A stretch of 64,000 nt of DNA from Saccharum officinarum (taxonomy: Eukaryota > Streptophyta > Magnoliopsida > Poales > Poaceae): NCBI GenBank assembly GCA_020631735.1, contig CM036159.1, forward strand, positions 99,006,701-99,070,700, in the 5' to 3' direction. The translations under genes were made by a program, and so were the position numbers. Positions 1 through 10,923 of the stretch are shown piece by piece (position 1 is the first letter of the stretch; the number at the start of each line of letters is the position of its first letter). The notes beneath the pieces are model-generated. The model worked only from the letters and a program-made list of their open reading frames with translations. It had not been told where the DNA came from and made no database searches.

Positions 1-841
1 AGAAGGTGTTTGGTTGGTAAATGCATTGCACTGTTACCATTATATGTTTAATGACGTGCACAATCACTGCATGTATAAATGTTTGCTAATGTTGGATCAA
101 ATTCAAACTAAGGAAAAATATTTATGAAATTGTGAAACAAAAGTAGAAAAATATGTAGCAATTCTGCTGATATTTCGATTGTCATGTTCTAATGTTGGGG
201 AAGATTGAAAGATGAGTGTATCTATTGGATTGAATTCCAATAATTAAATTTGATACTTGGTCTGCTAGGCCCTCATGGATGATTTATTGGTTGCTTTAAA
301 ACTTGCAACCTATTGTCTTCTTGATGTTGGGTTCTATTCAGATGGATATTCTTGTGGATTCAGTGAGGCAAATACCAAGCAGTAGAAATATCACACTTCT
401 AGTGTCCTCTGTATTCTTTGATGTTGATTTCGCTACAATTTAATCAAACTCCCTCTCTCCCTTTTTCCAACTCTAGCCCCAGCAGCACGCAAACAAAATC
501 TAATCAAGCTCCCTCTCCCCTTAAAATTTATTTAAATTAAACTGTACTATTTCATTATATGTTTCAAGATGGCCGCCGTTCTCATATTCTGGAACATATA
601 TTGTTGACAGATTAGCACACTTAGGTTTTTACTGTGTATAATATCTGGCTTTGTGGACTCTTGCCAATGTTTTATTTAACTGCCAAATTGTTGTGTTGGA
701 TATAAAGGTTGAGGTGATTGTAGCAATCTGTTTGGTATTCCCCATAGGCTAATCATCTCGTTGGCTGTTTATATTTCACAGCTTTTGTTTATTACTCAAT
801 ACTCATGTTTGTTTAAACATAACACTGTACATTATGTGCAG
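1..841 (+). other. Intronic or upstream sequence, no supported exon
   Basis: AT-rich sequence left of the terminal exon at 842. It reads like intron: many stops in all frames, T-rich runs, and a pyrimidine-containing tract ending in an AG at 840-841. A short open stretch near 342-410 follows an AG, but its phase does not fit the exon at 842, so I do not call it. No RNA gene or transposon end was recognised. Confidence 0.45.
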
Positions 842-1323
842 CGTCAAAACCACTACAAAGCAAAGAGGATTGTCTCCAGCCACATAACATTTATTATCTA
901 TTGGTTGGAGAGAGCAACAATTTCAAGTTGAATGCACTGTGTCATATCTTTCGAGCACTCAAACCAGCACTTGTGCAAATTAGGATGGCCAATGGAAAGT
1001 CAAGCTCTGAAAGGATTTCCAAAATTCAAGACATGTTTGGTTTGGAGAAGGGGGAGGAACTCATAGAGAAGGAACAATCATGCATATTATGCCTTTCGCT
1101 TGCAGAAGAAGTATGGGCAGAAATGGAAGTGCGAAAAGCCAGCAAATGTCTCAATATCATTTTCGATCCAAAGGTACTCGAACAACAACAATTGGATCAG
1201 AATTCATTCACTATTGTGCTGGCTTCTTCAGAAGACAAGAGTATTGTGGAGGAGCCTGAAGAATTCAGCGCCACTAGTATTGCTTCATTTGAGGGCCTTC
1301 CTTGTACCGGTGAAGTTTTCTGA
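842..1323 (+). CDS. Terminal exon of an unidentified plant gene (5' part outside the exon)
   Basis: An open frame begins just after a splice-acceptor-like AG at 840-841 and runs to TGA at 1321-1323, about 160 codons. The frame has no convincing ATG, so I treat it as a last exon spliced to upstream exons; it must be entered in phase 1. The product starts with a hydrophobic and polar stretch (NIYYLLVGESNNFKLNALCH), has a leucine-rich middle and a positively charged patch (GKSSSERISKIQ), and ends in an acidic tail (VEEPEEFSAT). I do not recognise the family. Normal codon content and lack of internal stops over 480 bases support coding; function is unknown. It could also be a captured fragment, because transposons begin 600 bp downstream. 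Confidence 0.5.
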
Positions 1324-1410
1324 TATCATGTGATCCTAGAGATAGTATTGCTTCATTTGAGAGCCTTCCTTGTACCGGTGAAGTTTTCTGATATCATGTG
1401 ATCCTAGAGA
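1275..1410 (+). repeat. 68-bp tandem duplication across the stop codon
   Basis: Two adjacent 68-bp copies (1275-1342 and 1343-1410) differ by one base (gagggcc versus gagagcc). The first copy contains the last 15 or so codons and the TGA of the terminal exon. The second lies in the 3' untranslated region and repeats the same coding tail and stop. Confidence 0.9.
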
Positions 1411-1921
1411 GCGTGTGAGGATTAACTTTGTAGTGTACCTTTCAGTTCGGCTCACCTTCTGTCGACCTAGTCTGTGTGTGCTTTGTTTTCTTTTTCAATA
1501 TTAGTCTGGCGCAAACTCTGCCCTTATGTGACCCTAATGTGAAACTCTGCATTTTGAGCCGTAAACATTGTTAACCGTTTCATTGATGAAAATTGGATAC
1601 GTGTTTTTTTTTCAAAGATACGATTGAGTGTGATCTTACAGTCCTGAGGTGTATCAAAACCTGTTATTGAAACCGTGCATAAAAATTGAAAGAAATGGTT
1701 ATGGCCGGTCTTATCTTGGAATCGTGACGTGCAAAATGCATTATAGAAACAGGGTATTAAAAATTGAAAAAGAAAAGACGTCCCTTCCCTCAAAATACAG
1801 ATTTGTGTGTTTTTTAGTAGGGTTGAATTTTGACTTCCCAATTGGGACAATGCTTCCCTACCATCACTCCATTGAGCTATTGCTAAAGATAATAGTATAC
1901 ATTTTCATTTCAAACTTGTAA
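1411..1921. other. 3' flank, nothing recognised
   Basis: Follows the terminal exon and probably holds its 3' untranslated region. Short open frames on both strands have no recognisable content. An AT-rich stretch with ttattattatttt near 1925 marks the tail of the LINE fragment to the right. Confidence 0.4.
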
Positions 1922-2886
1922 AAGATTATTATTATTTTTAGAACGCAATGAGCAGGAGCTCCAATGAATTAAGAAAGAAAGGGTAAGTGCGAGTCTCCCG
2001 GCACCAGCCGGCTTGCATATCGCCCCTGTGGCAGGCAGAGAGAGAGAGAGTATACGTGTCAAAAGAGCTAAAATTGTTAGATAAACCAAATGACTTTTTA
2101 TGTTGATCAATATCTTCTTTAACCCTCCAAGCCATCTGTTGCGTTGTTTGGTATTTTAATAGAAAATATACTGATTCCTCTTTTTCCAAATATTCTGACA
2201 TAAATAACCATGCCACTGAAAGTGCACTGCTGTTCTTTAGAGATCTTCTTAGCGGTCTTCTCCCACCAAGCGCTACTGGAAGCATCCTCATCTCATCTTT
2301 TTCTCGAACATACAAAAAGTTGCGCGTCTTTGTGTTAAGAAAGAATGAGTTTGCAGGGTACAAAGTGCTTTGCCCCTGCACGCGCACGCGCGGGGGGTGG
2401 GCTCAGACAGATTAAAGTGAAAGCTCATGCCCACCAGGCCACCACTGAAGTTTCTTGCGCTGACCTCCACCCACTGTTCGGCCTCGTGCTTGATCACGGC
2501 TAGTAGCTGCGGAACCTAGGTGGTGGCGCCACGGAAGCATTTCGCATTCCTCTCCTTCCACAACTCCTAGGCAACTAGGGCGAATATAGTATCTACTCCA
2601 CGCCTGTTGTTGCCAGTCCACATTGATCTCCAAGCGGTTCACCAGTCAAAGATTGTGTCGAAGTTGGGTAGCCCTTGTGGTTGTCCGAACGCGGAGAGAA
2701 CGTTCCACCGTAACTACTTGCTGAAGGAACAACAAATGATGATGTGATCTATGGATTCCGGCTCCTGTCCGCATAGGAAACATGCCTCATTGGCGTCTGG
2801 CCCATGCCTAAGTCGTTGGACCGCCGTCCATTGCTTTCGTCGAAGAGCGACCCATAGGAACATCTTGACGCAAAAAGGCGCCCAGG
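1922..2886 (-). mobile_element. 3' end of a plant LINE (non-LTR retrotransposon), minus strand
   Basis: Read on the minus strand, it has the end of a reverse-transcriptase ORF2 (zinc-binding RVT region), a roughly 450-bp 3' region, and an AAT-rich tail at 1922-1940, the usual plant LINE terminus. A short (ag)n run lies at 2038-2052. The 5' side is cut at 2886 by the LTR of copia B. The rest of the LINE is not visible and would lie beyond the nested block. Confidence 0.7.
2405..2886 (-). pseudogene. LINE ORF2 C-terminal fragment, zf-RVT region
   Basis: The minus-strand translation contains the plant LINE zinc-binding signature: a KMFLWVALRRKQWTA-like segment, then RHGPDANEACFLCGQEPES with a CX2C pair, then IDHIIICCSF, followed by a WELWKERNAK-like block and a LLAVIKHEAEQWV-like segment. 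In-frame stops lie after CCSFSK and before the WRSMW and VPQLLA segments, so the fragment is not translatable. This region normally follows the reverse transcriptase in ORF2. It is interrupted at its N-terminal side by copia B. Confidence 0.75.
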
Positions 2887-3596
2887 TGAAAGGTCCTAAT
2901 ATGGCTAGAGGGGGGAGTGAATAGCCTATTTAAATATCTACAAACCAACTAGAGTAATTTGATTAGTACGACAAAAGACGAAATGCAAACTTGCTCTAGC
3001 TCTACAAGGGTTACAAGCCACCTATCCAAAAATTCCAGTAGCTATGATTACTAGGCACACAAGAGACTAAGTTGCTACTTACTAAGAGCTCTCAAACTTG
3101 CTACACTAAAGAGCTCCACTAGATGAACTTAAGTTACAAAGCAAACTCTCAATTCTAGCTACACTAAAGAGCTTGCTACAACTAGTTTGCGTGAAAGTAA
3201 TGGAGTGAGTAAGGTGATTGTACCACCGCGTTAAGGAATGAACCAATCACAAGATGTAGACAATACAATCACCGGGAGAAATCTAATCACACAAGAGACA
3301 CAAGATTTTTCTCCTGAGGTTCACGTGCTTGTCGGCACGCTAGTTCCCGTTGTGTCGACCAACACTTGGTGGTTCGACGGCTAAGAGGTGTTGCACGAAC
3401 CTCATCCACACAATTGGACACCGCAAGAACATACCCACAAGTGAGGTAACTTAATGATACGAGCAATCCACTAGAGTTACCTTTTAGCTCTCCGCCGGGA
3501 AGGTACAAGACCCCGCACAAGCAACCAATCGAGGCCGGAGACAATCACCAACTCCACTCAACGATCCTCCAATCACTGGGCCATCTAGGTGTCGGC

Positions 3597-6484
3597 TGTC
3601 ACACCCGGTTTTCTAAAGAACAAAACCAGGCTAATCATATATGTGCCCAGGAAGTCCACACATATGCCAGAATGAAAAAAATATCAGAAACAATGTTATT
3701 ATATAACGTATACATAGCTATATTAACACTTACATCAGAGTATCGCGGAACGGTGACTAAACTTCGGGCTCCATTCTTCTCAGGGACGGCTGACTGGGGG
3801 TAACATATGCCTAGCACTTCTACTAGTCTTCTGGAAACTCCACTACACCTTTGTCCTTTTTCCGAGTAGCATCTTATTACACACTGGAGTGTTGGGGAAA
3901 TAGCAAGAGTGAGTCCATGTCGAACTCAACAAGTATAACACAGGGTTCATGAGGCTCAAAAAGGCTAGACACTGTTTAACTGCGTTTAGTTTTTAATCAT
4001 CATATAATTAGCAATTGAGTAGCATCAAGGTAATCCAAATCCCATTAATGAATCAATGATCAATTGTAATAAGGATAATGAATAGCATTAACATGAGCAT
4101 AATAATAATCAACAATAATTAAGCATGATATAATAATGGTGATCAACTATTCTGTAAGAATCCCCAAGGCCGCTCGTATCCGTGAGCACGGCTAGTATAC
4201 CAGTTTTTAACTCTGCGCAGAGGTGTACACTTTCACTGTGAGTCATGATTTCCATATGCTAAGGGGTCATGAATCCCTAAGCACAAGAAACCATATAAAG
4301 CCATCCAAAAGTTCGTCTAACAAGTTAGGGCCATTAGATTCACTCGGTAGGCAGATGTAGAACCCCCCTTCCCTGTGGCACAACAACCGCAGCCTATACA
4401 CACTAGGCCAGGGGCTCGCACTACACCCAACGTGGCAAGCCATTCTTACGCCATTTAAGGTAACCTCTAACAAGCTAGAAAAGGTCTCTTGAACAACTAA
4501 AGCCAGAGCCATATAGCCCTCACAGCTGTACTGTATGTCCCGGTTATCACTTACAGGTAAGTCCTTACGGAGAGAAACCAGAGCATCAAAATAACCCACA
4601 TGCTCTAGCCCCCTTTCAACAGTAATAAAATCATCTTAATTGGTTGATTGCATAATCCATTAGTCAAATTACAAGATCATTGTTCATAATTAAGCGCTAG
4701 CAATAGCTACCCAAATGCATAACCCATAGGTGACAAGGAAACAAGATATCAATAGCTAAGTTATAATCTCTATGGTTGTCAAGGAAGACACATGCATATG
4801 TATAATAATTTCAGTGAATAGGTAACAAGGATGGTCCCATGTTATACTTGCCTTAATCAAAGCTTTCCTGATGATACTGCTGGTCTGGCTCAAAATAATA
4901 CTCTTGATCGTCCAGATACTGCTCACCGTCTATACTCGATCATCAATCAACAACACACATGCATCCAATCAAACATACACGAAGCAAACAAAGAGATACA
5001 ATTAGAACAGTACACATACAGTAACAAAACAGTAATAAAAGTTTATAAAACTCTTCTACACGTTTCTACGATCACACAGACGCAAAGATCACCAAATTCG
5101 GAGTTAAAACGTGATAGTTATGAATTTTCTAAGATTTCCTATAGATAAATAATTACTTTAATATAAACTCGAAAATTAAATCTTTCAAACCTACTGTACA
5201 GCTACACTAACATGTAGAGTTCGCAAATACGAACCTAACGCAACTTGAACGGGTCAAATCGGAGTTAAAACGAAGATTTTATGACCAAAACAATTCTAGT
5301 GGCAAAACTGTAATTTCCTGAAAACGTATTTTTGAATAAACCGGAAGAAAATACGCTTTCAAAACACGAAAACGCCTTTTCAGTAGTACGCTATGGACCG
5401 CGGGTTGATAACTAAAAAGCTGAGGGTCTCTTTAACAAATTTACCCGCGAAGGGGTAAGTTCTAATCTGGACCGTTGATCTCGATTTGGACGGCTCGGGT
5501 TCATCAGCAACTCCACAGTGCTCATACCGGTCTCCTCCCTCAAGTCCGGCCGGCGGCCCCCATGGCCGGCGGCTCCTCCATGGCCGGAGATGGTGAACCT
5601 CCCCACCGAGACCACCATTCGAGCCCGCGTTTGATCCAAACGGTAGAGAAGCTCCGTGCGAACTCAACTAAGCGGTAAATACTAGCTACGGTAGATTGAG
5701 CAAGGCACGCGACGAGAGGAGGGCGGCGGCGCCATTACCGACTCGTCGGTGATCTTCAAAAACTCGATTCGAAGCCTCTCCAACCAAAAGAAAAGCATGA
5801 AAAGGTAGAGAAGAAGATTGTAGACTCACCAACGCGAAGAACACGACCTCAAATCCACCCGCGAGCTCCACCTACAAGCAACCGAAATCTCCAACTCCCC
5901 AATCCCTAGCGCTCGGTTTCACGTGGTTGGACTAGAGTTTTAGATGGAAAACGGAAAGAGGAGAACCCCGGCTACCCCTTTGTAACTTCACCTCATCGAT
6001 TTCGGGTAGGAAATCCCGAAGAATCCGTTGCAGCTACGGCGGTGGTCGCACTCGTGACCGACCCGGCTACGATGCGAGGTAGAAGAGGGCGCTGACAAGC
6101 TGGCCCATCCGTCAGTGAAACGAAAGAGGAAACGCGCGGCTGCTGGCTTGGGCTGGCTCGGCAGCTGGGCCGGCCCACTCGGTCGCAAGCGCCGGCGCGG
6201 GGAAAAAGCAGGCCGTCCGACGGGCCTTCGAGCCAATCAGGTAAGAAGGTAAGTTGTCTTCTTTTTTTTCTTTTCTTTATTTACTTGTTTTCAAACTATT
6301 CCAAATAAAATTTTCCAAACCAAATCAAAATAAAATAAAGTCCACACCACAAAATAAAATAAATGCAACAGCATGAATGCATCATCAAATAATAATTTTT
6401 TTTAAAATTTTAATTCCCCATTAATCGCTATCTAAATTATTTGAAATTCCTTATTTCTAAAGTTTAGAATTTTTGGGTGTTACA
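3597..6484 (-). repeat. Gypsy 1, 3' LTR (left on plus strand)
   Basis: 2,888 bp, nearly identical to 10924-13815. Differences include a few substitutions and several one-base indels in short homopolymers (for example four versus three C near 4151/11487). A GC-rich block (about 5500-6240) contains short frames on both strands that recur in both LTRs and are not genes. Confidence 0.93.
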
Positions 6485-6503
6485 AATTCTACCCCCTTAA
6501 AAG
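6485..6503 (-). other. Gypsy 1 polypurine tract
   Basis: Directly inside the left LTR. The minus strand reads TTTTAAGGGGGTAGAATT before the LTR TG, the expected plus-strand priming site. Confidence 0.8.
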
Positions 6504-6528
6504 AATCTCGTCCTCGAGATTGGACTGC

Positions 6529-8619
6529 TTACTCAAACAACTGCGGATATGATTTCCTCAATTCATCCTCTCTTTCCCAAGTTGCCTCTGCCTCTGAATA
6601 TCGATTCCACTGCACTTTGCACATCTTAATAACCTGACTTCGAGTAACTCTCTCAGCAGTTTCCAAAATCTTAATCGGAAACTCTTCATATGTAAGATCC
6701 TCTTTAACAGTCAACTCTTCTAAAGGTATCTGCTCCTCAGGCACCCGTAAACACTTCTTAAGTTGTGAAACATGGAACACATCATGTACTCCAGATAAAT
6801 TCTCAGGCAACTCTAATTGATAAGCAACTTCCCCACGTCTAGTAATAACTTTAAATGGTCCAACATACCTTGGTGCTAGTTTACCTTTCATGTTAAACCT
6901 CTTCACACTTCTCATCGGTGACACCTTCAAATAGACATAATCACCTACCTCAAAAACTAAATCTCTTCTTCTATTGTCAGCATAACTCTTCTGACGAGAC
7001 TGCGCTACTCTCAAATTCTCACGAATCACCCGCACTTGATCTTCTGCGTTTCTAAGAACATCTGTAACAAACACCTGAGATTCACCTGTCTGATCCCAAA
7101 ACAATGGAGTTCTACACTTACGTCCATACAAAGCCTCAAATGGTGCCATCTTAAGACTCTGTTGATAACTATTATTGTAAGAGAATTCTGCATAAGGCAA
7201 ACTCTTATCCCAACTAGTTCCATATTGCAATGCACAAGCTCTCAACCTATCCTCTAATACCTGGTTGGTCCTTTCAGTCTGTCCATCTGTCTGTGGATGA
7301 TATGCTGTACTAAAATTCAATTTTGTTCCCAATGATTCATGTACAGCTTTTCAAAAGTGCGACGTAAACTGCGATCCTCGATCAGATACAATCTTCTTTG
7401 GAACTCCATGCAAACATACTATTCTTTCTATATACAAGGTAGCTAATTATACTCCCGTGTAATTTAGTCTTGACTGGTATAAAATGAGCAACTTTAGTCA
7501 ATCTATCCACTATCACCCAAATAGAATCATAACCTCTCTGAGTACGCGGTAACCCTACTATAAAGTCCATACCAACTTCCTCCCACTTCCATTCAGGAAT
7601 CTTCATTGGTTGCACAATCCAGCAGGTCTCTGATGCTCGGCTTTCACCCCCTGACAAGTGTCACACAATGCCACATACTCAGCCACATCTCGCTTTAATC
7701 CAACCCACCAATATTTCTGTTTCAGATCCAAATACATTTTAGTACTACCAGGATGAATAGAATAAGCTGACTCACGAGCTTCGCGAAGAATTGCCTATCT
7801 AACAGTTTGATCCTCAGGTACACACAGCCTCTTTCCAAACCACAAAATTCCATTATCACTATATCTTCTACTATCTCCTTCAGTTTCTCATCCTTCAACT
7901 GACCCTTGTAAATTTCTTACTCTAAAGTAGGCTCTATCACTAATTCCATTGTATTAGTAATAATTCCTAAATTCAAATATTCAAATTCAGCACATAACTC
8001 ACTAGTCATAGACAACGTCCGTATCTCATTGGCATAACTTTTCCTACTAAGAGCATCAGCTATTTTTTTTAGCCTTACCAGGATGATAGTGTATCTCAAT
8101 ATCATAATCCTTAATCAACTCTAACCATCTGCGTTGCCTCAAATTCAGATCTGACTGAGTGAAAATATACTTCAAACTCTTATGATCAGTGTATATATCA
8201 CTCTTATGTCCAATCAAATAATGTCTCCAAATCTTTAAAGCATGCACTACAGCTGCTAACTCCAAATCATGTGTAGGATAATTCAACTCATGCTTTCTCA
8301 ACTGCCTAGATGCATAAGCCACAACTCTGCCTTATTGAATAAGAACATATCCCAAACCTTGACGAGAAGCATCACAATAAATAGAAAACTGCTTACTCAA
8401 ATTTGACAAAACCAAAACAGGCGCTGTAGTCAACCTCTTCTTCAATTCCTCAAAACTAGCTTGACATTTATCTGACCACACAAACTTGGCATTCTTCTTT
8501 AATAGAGATGTCATAGGTTTAGCAAGTTTAGAAAATCCTTCAATGAACCATCTGTAATATCCAGCTAAATCCAAGAAACTGTGAATCTCGCTAGCATCAG
8601 TAGGTGGTTTCCAATTCAA
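6529..8619 (-). pseudogene. Gypsy 1 pol remnant: end of RT, RNase H, integrase
   Basis: Reading on the minus strand from 8619: the RT connection segment ([21 protein letters not shown]), the RNase H start ([11 protein letters not shown]), RNase H middle and end (8056-8322, [12 protein letters not shown]), a degraded integrase zinc-finger and core (7382-7657, MDFIVGLPRTQRG), and a 267-residue integrase tail (6529-7332). The tail carries TDGQTERTNQVLE, a GPF module (YVGPFKVITRRGEVAYQLEL) and a C-terminal chromodomain-like end (EATWEREDELRKSYPQLF). Stops and frameshifts separate the pieces, including a TGA near 7350 where gypsy 2 has a tryptophan codon. The upstream part of pol and all of gag are absent. 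The 6529-7332 stretch is intact here, while gypsy 2 has a one-base loss in the same region. Confidence 0.88.
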
Positions 8620-10908
8620 TAGATAAGCAAAATCTGATTTCTTTGGGCAAATTCCAATTTCAGTAACTCAGTAAAACTGTCATATCTCGAGCTACAGACG
8701 TCCAATTCAGATGATCTTTACATGGTTGGAAAGCTTACAAAATTATCTACAACTTTTATTCACAACACTTTTTCTGAATCTGTCAAATAATTGGCCAAAA
8801 ACTGAACTTAACCGAAACTGTTTCAGAATTCCAGACTGTGCAGTAACCCCAACTTGGAATAGATATATCTCTTAGCTCTTAATAGATATTAGAGTGATTC
8901 TTGCGGGTTGGAAAGATATAGAAGTCTAATTATTCCCAGTAAAATTTCTTAAATTTCCCATGAACGGATTTTAAATTATTTCTAAAACATCCCAGACTGA
9001 CCTAAAAATCAGCAAAGGACAGAACTATGTTCACCTCATATTCAACTAATATATTTTGATCAAACTTAATATTCTTAACCATGGAACTTGTAGGCATGTC
9101 TACAAAACTCCAGCACACATTACAAAGATCCAAATCACACATTATCATAATAACAATCCATCAATCACACAATTGTTCACACCACAAACTGACTCTTAAA
9201 ACAATCCAAACTTAAAATTAACTCGCAACTACTATCGTTCCTATTACATAGGGATTTTTCCTACTTCCTAGTTAAGCTCTCATAAATCTTGGAACGACCT
9301 AACTCCTTAAGTTCCTTTTCCTTCAGCAACTCTTATGCAATGATGATGCCACAAGCTCATAACCAACTTCATAAATGTCTCCTTTAGACCCTTATGATTC
9401 TTATAAATATTCTAACAGGTTACCAACCCCGAGAAAAGATACTTGCGCTCGATAGTGACTTTACAACCATATAGCTAGTTGATGCTTCCAGGTGATGAAA
9501 CAGAACCTATAAACCTTCATCTTGTATCGTCTTTTAGTTCGGCAAACCTCTTAAGAAGAGATCAATTGGAGAACACCAATGGATAGATTGCATTTGTTTC
9601 TGAGTGATAACTACCATCATGTCCTTCTATCATCTCAAAGAGACTCATGAGCATATCCAAGAACAAGTAACTTGTACTTCCTCGCGAGCAGAAAAATGGC
9701 AATACAGAAATACAGTTATAACTCAAGTTCTACGAATCCAATGATGTCTTAGCTTATACCGTTGGAAAGCTTATCAAATTTACTACAACTTCCTTATAGA
9801 ACACTTCTCCAAATTCTGCAGTTAAGGTAGTCTAAAACTGTGCACAACAGAAACTATTCCAGATTGCTGACAGCATAGATACGTCGCCTTGTGATTTTCA
9901 TAAATCCCAAACCATAATAGATATCAGGGTGGTTCTTACGGTCAGAGAAAAATATTGAAGTCTATTGTTGTCCAGAATTTATCCATTATTTTTGGGCATC
10001 CAAAAATATAGGTATAAACTAAGAAAGACAGACTGTTCTAAAAAAACAAGATAAGGCAGAAACGAGATTAAGAGAGACTAGAGAGATAGATAACACTAAT
10101 CTTCAAGTCTTCATGCTCCTTTGCTTTGTGTTGATGAGATATAAGACATGAATCGAGGATAGCCAAAAGATGACAAGAAAGATAAAGTTTGATCTTTAGT
10201 TCTTCATGCCTCCTCATGCCTCGTCGCTTGAGATATTCAGGACTTGCTGTTGTTGAGAGCAGATGCTACCCCACTTAACAAAGATCTTATTCCACCTGGC
10301 GATGTCATTGAAGGCAACACTTTCTCTAAAGCTTGCTGCTAATGATAAGTCCTTCATGTGTTGATCATCCATTAAGATGAGATTAATAAGATAGCATGAC
10401 AACCAAGGGTAGACAGGACGGTGTAAGAGAAAATGGCAGAATTAGGATCGATTGAAAGATAAGTAAGATACAAGATGTCACTACCCCACTTAACATAGAT
10501 CGAGCTACTTCTCAAGACTTATACCTTCCGGGCCTACCTTTGAAACACGAGAACAAGAACAACACACAAGCAACACATCAAGCAAAACAAGCACACATCA
10601 CATCATCGGTACTACACGTGCTTCTTCAACAATGGTGGTCATCCTATTGGCACATTGGAGATGATGAAAGGCCATCAAACTTTTGAACAAGGTAAGATCA
10701 GAAAACTTTTAGTAAAAACAACATAAAATAAAATCCAAGGGAGTAAGAAATAATAGCTCAAAGGAAAGCTATCAAGGAGAGGATACAACAGGACAAGGAA
10801 GAGGAATAGTCAAAATCAATGAGTCAAGGGATGACAAAACAGTTTTATCGTAAAATAAGTTTTAGAATACGTCCAGTGCTACTTGGCATACGTCCTACAG
10901 TCAACACC
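8620..10908 (-). other. Gypsy 1 5' leader with an internal diverged duplication
   Basis: Non-coding region between the deletion junction and the primer site. 8640-9335 matches the leader of gypsy 2 (32950-33698). About 9340-10900 has no counterpart there. Block 8650-9010 resembles 9690-10040: both contain gttggaaagctta, then a ctacaactt segment, then an atagatat..gaagtct segment, at a spacing of about 1.03 kb. Near 9280-9335 the minus strand encodes the tail of the extra leader frame described at 33599-34284, shortened by an internal deletion. Confidence 0.6.
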
Positions 10909-10920
10909 GCTCTGATACCA
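10909..10920 (-). other. Gypsy 1 primer-binding site (tRNA-iMet type)
   Basis: Minus strand TGGTATCAGAGC, three bases inside the 5' LTR, complementary to the 3' end of initiator methionine tRNA as in most plant LTR retrotransposons. Confidence 0.9.
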
Positions 10921-10923
10921 CTC

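Noticed and set aside
342..410. Possible small upstream exon (MDILVDSVRQ...) of the gene ending at 1323
   Set aside because: It follows an AG and could end at a GT, but its only open phase does not join the phase required by the exon at 842.
5380..6236. Open frames on both strands in the GC-rich part of gypsy 1 LTR, repeated at 12705-13506
   Set aside because: They overlap each other, recur in both LTRs and have no domain; chance frames in GC-rich LTR sequence.
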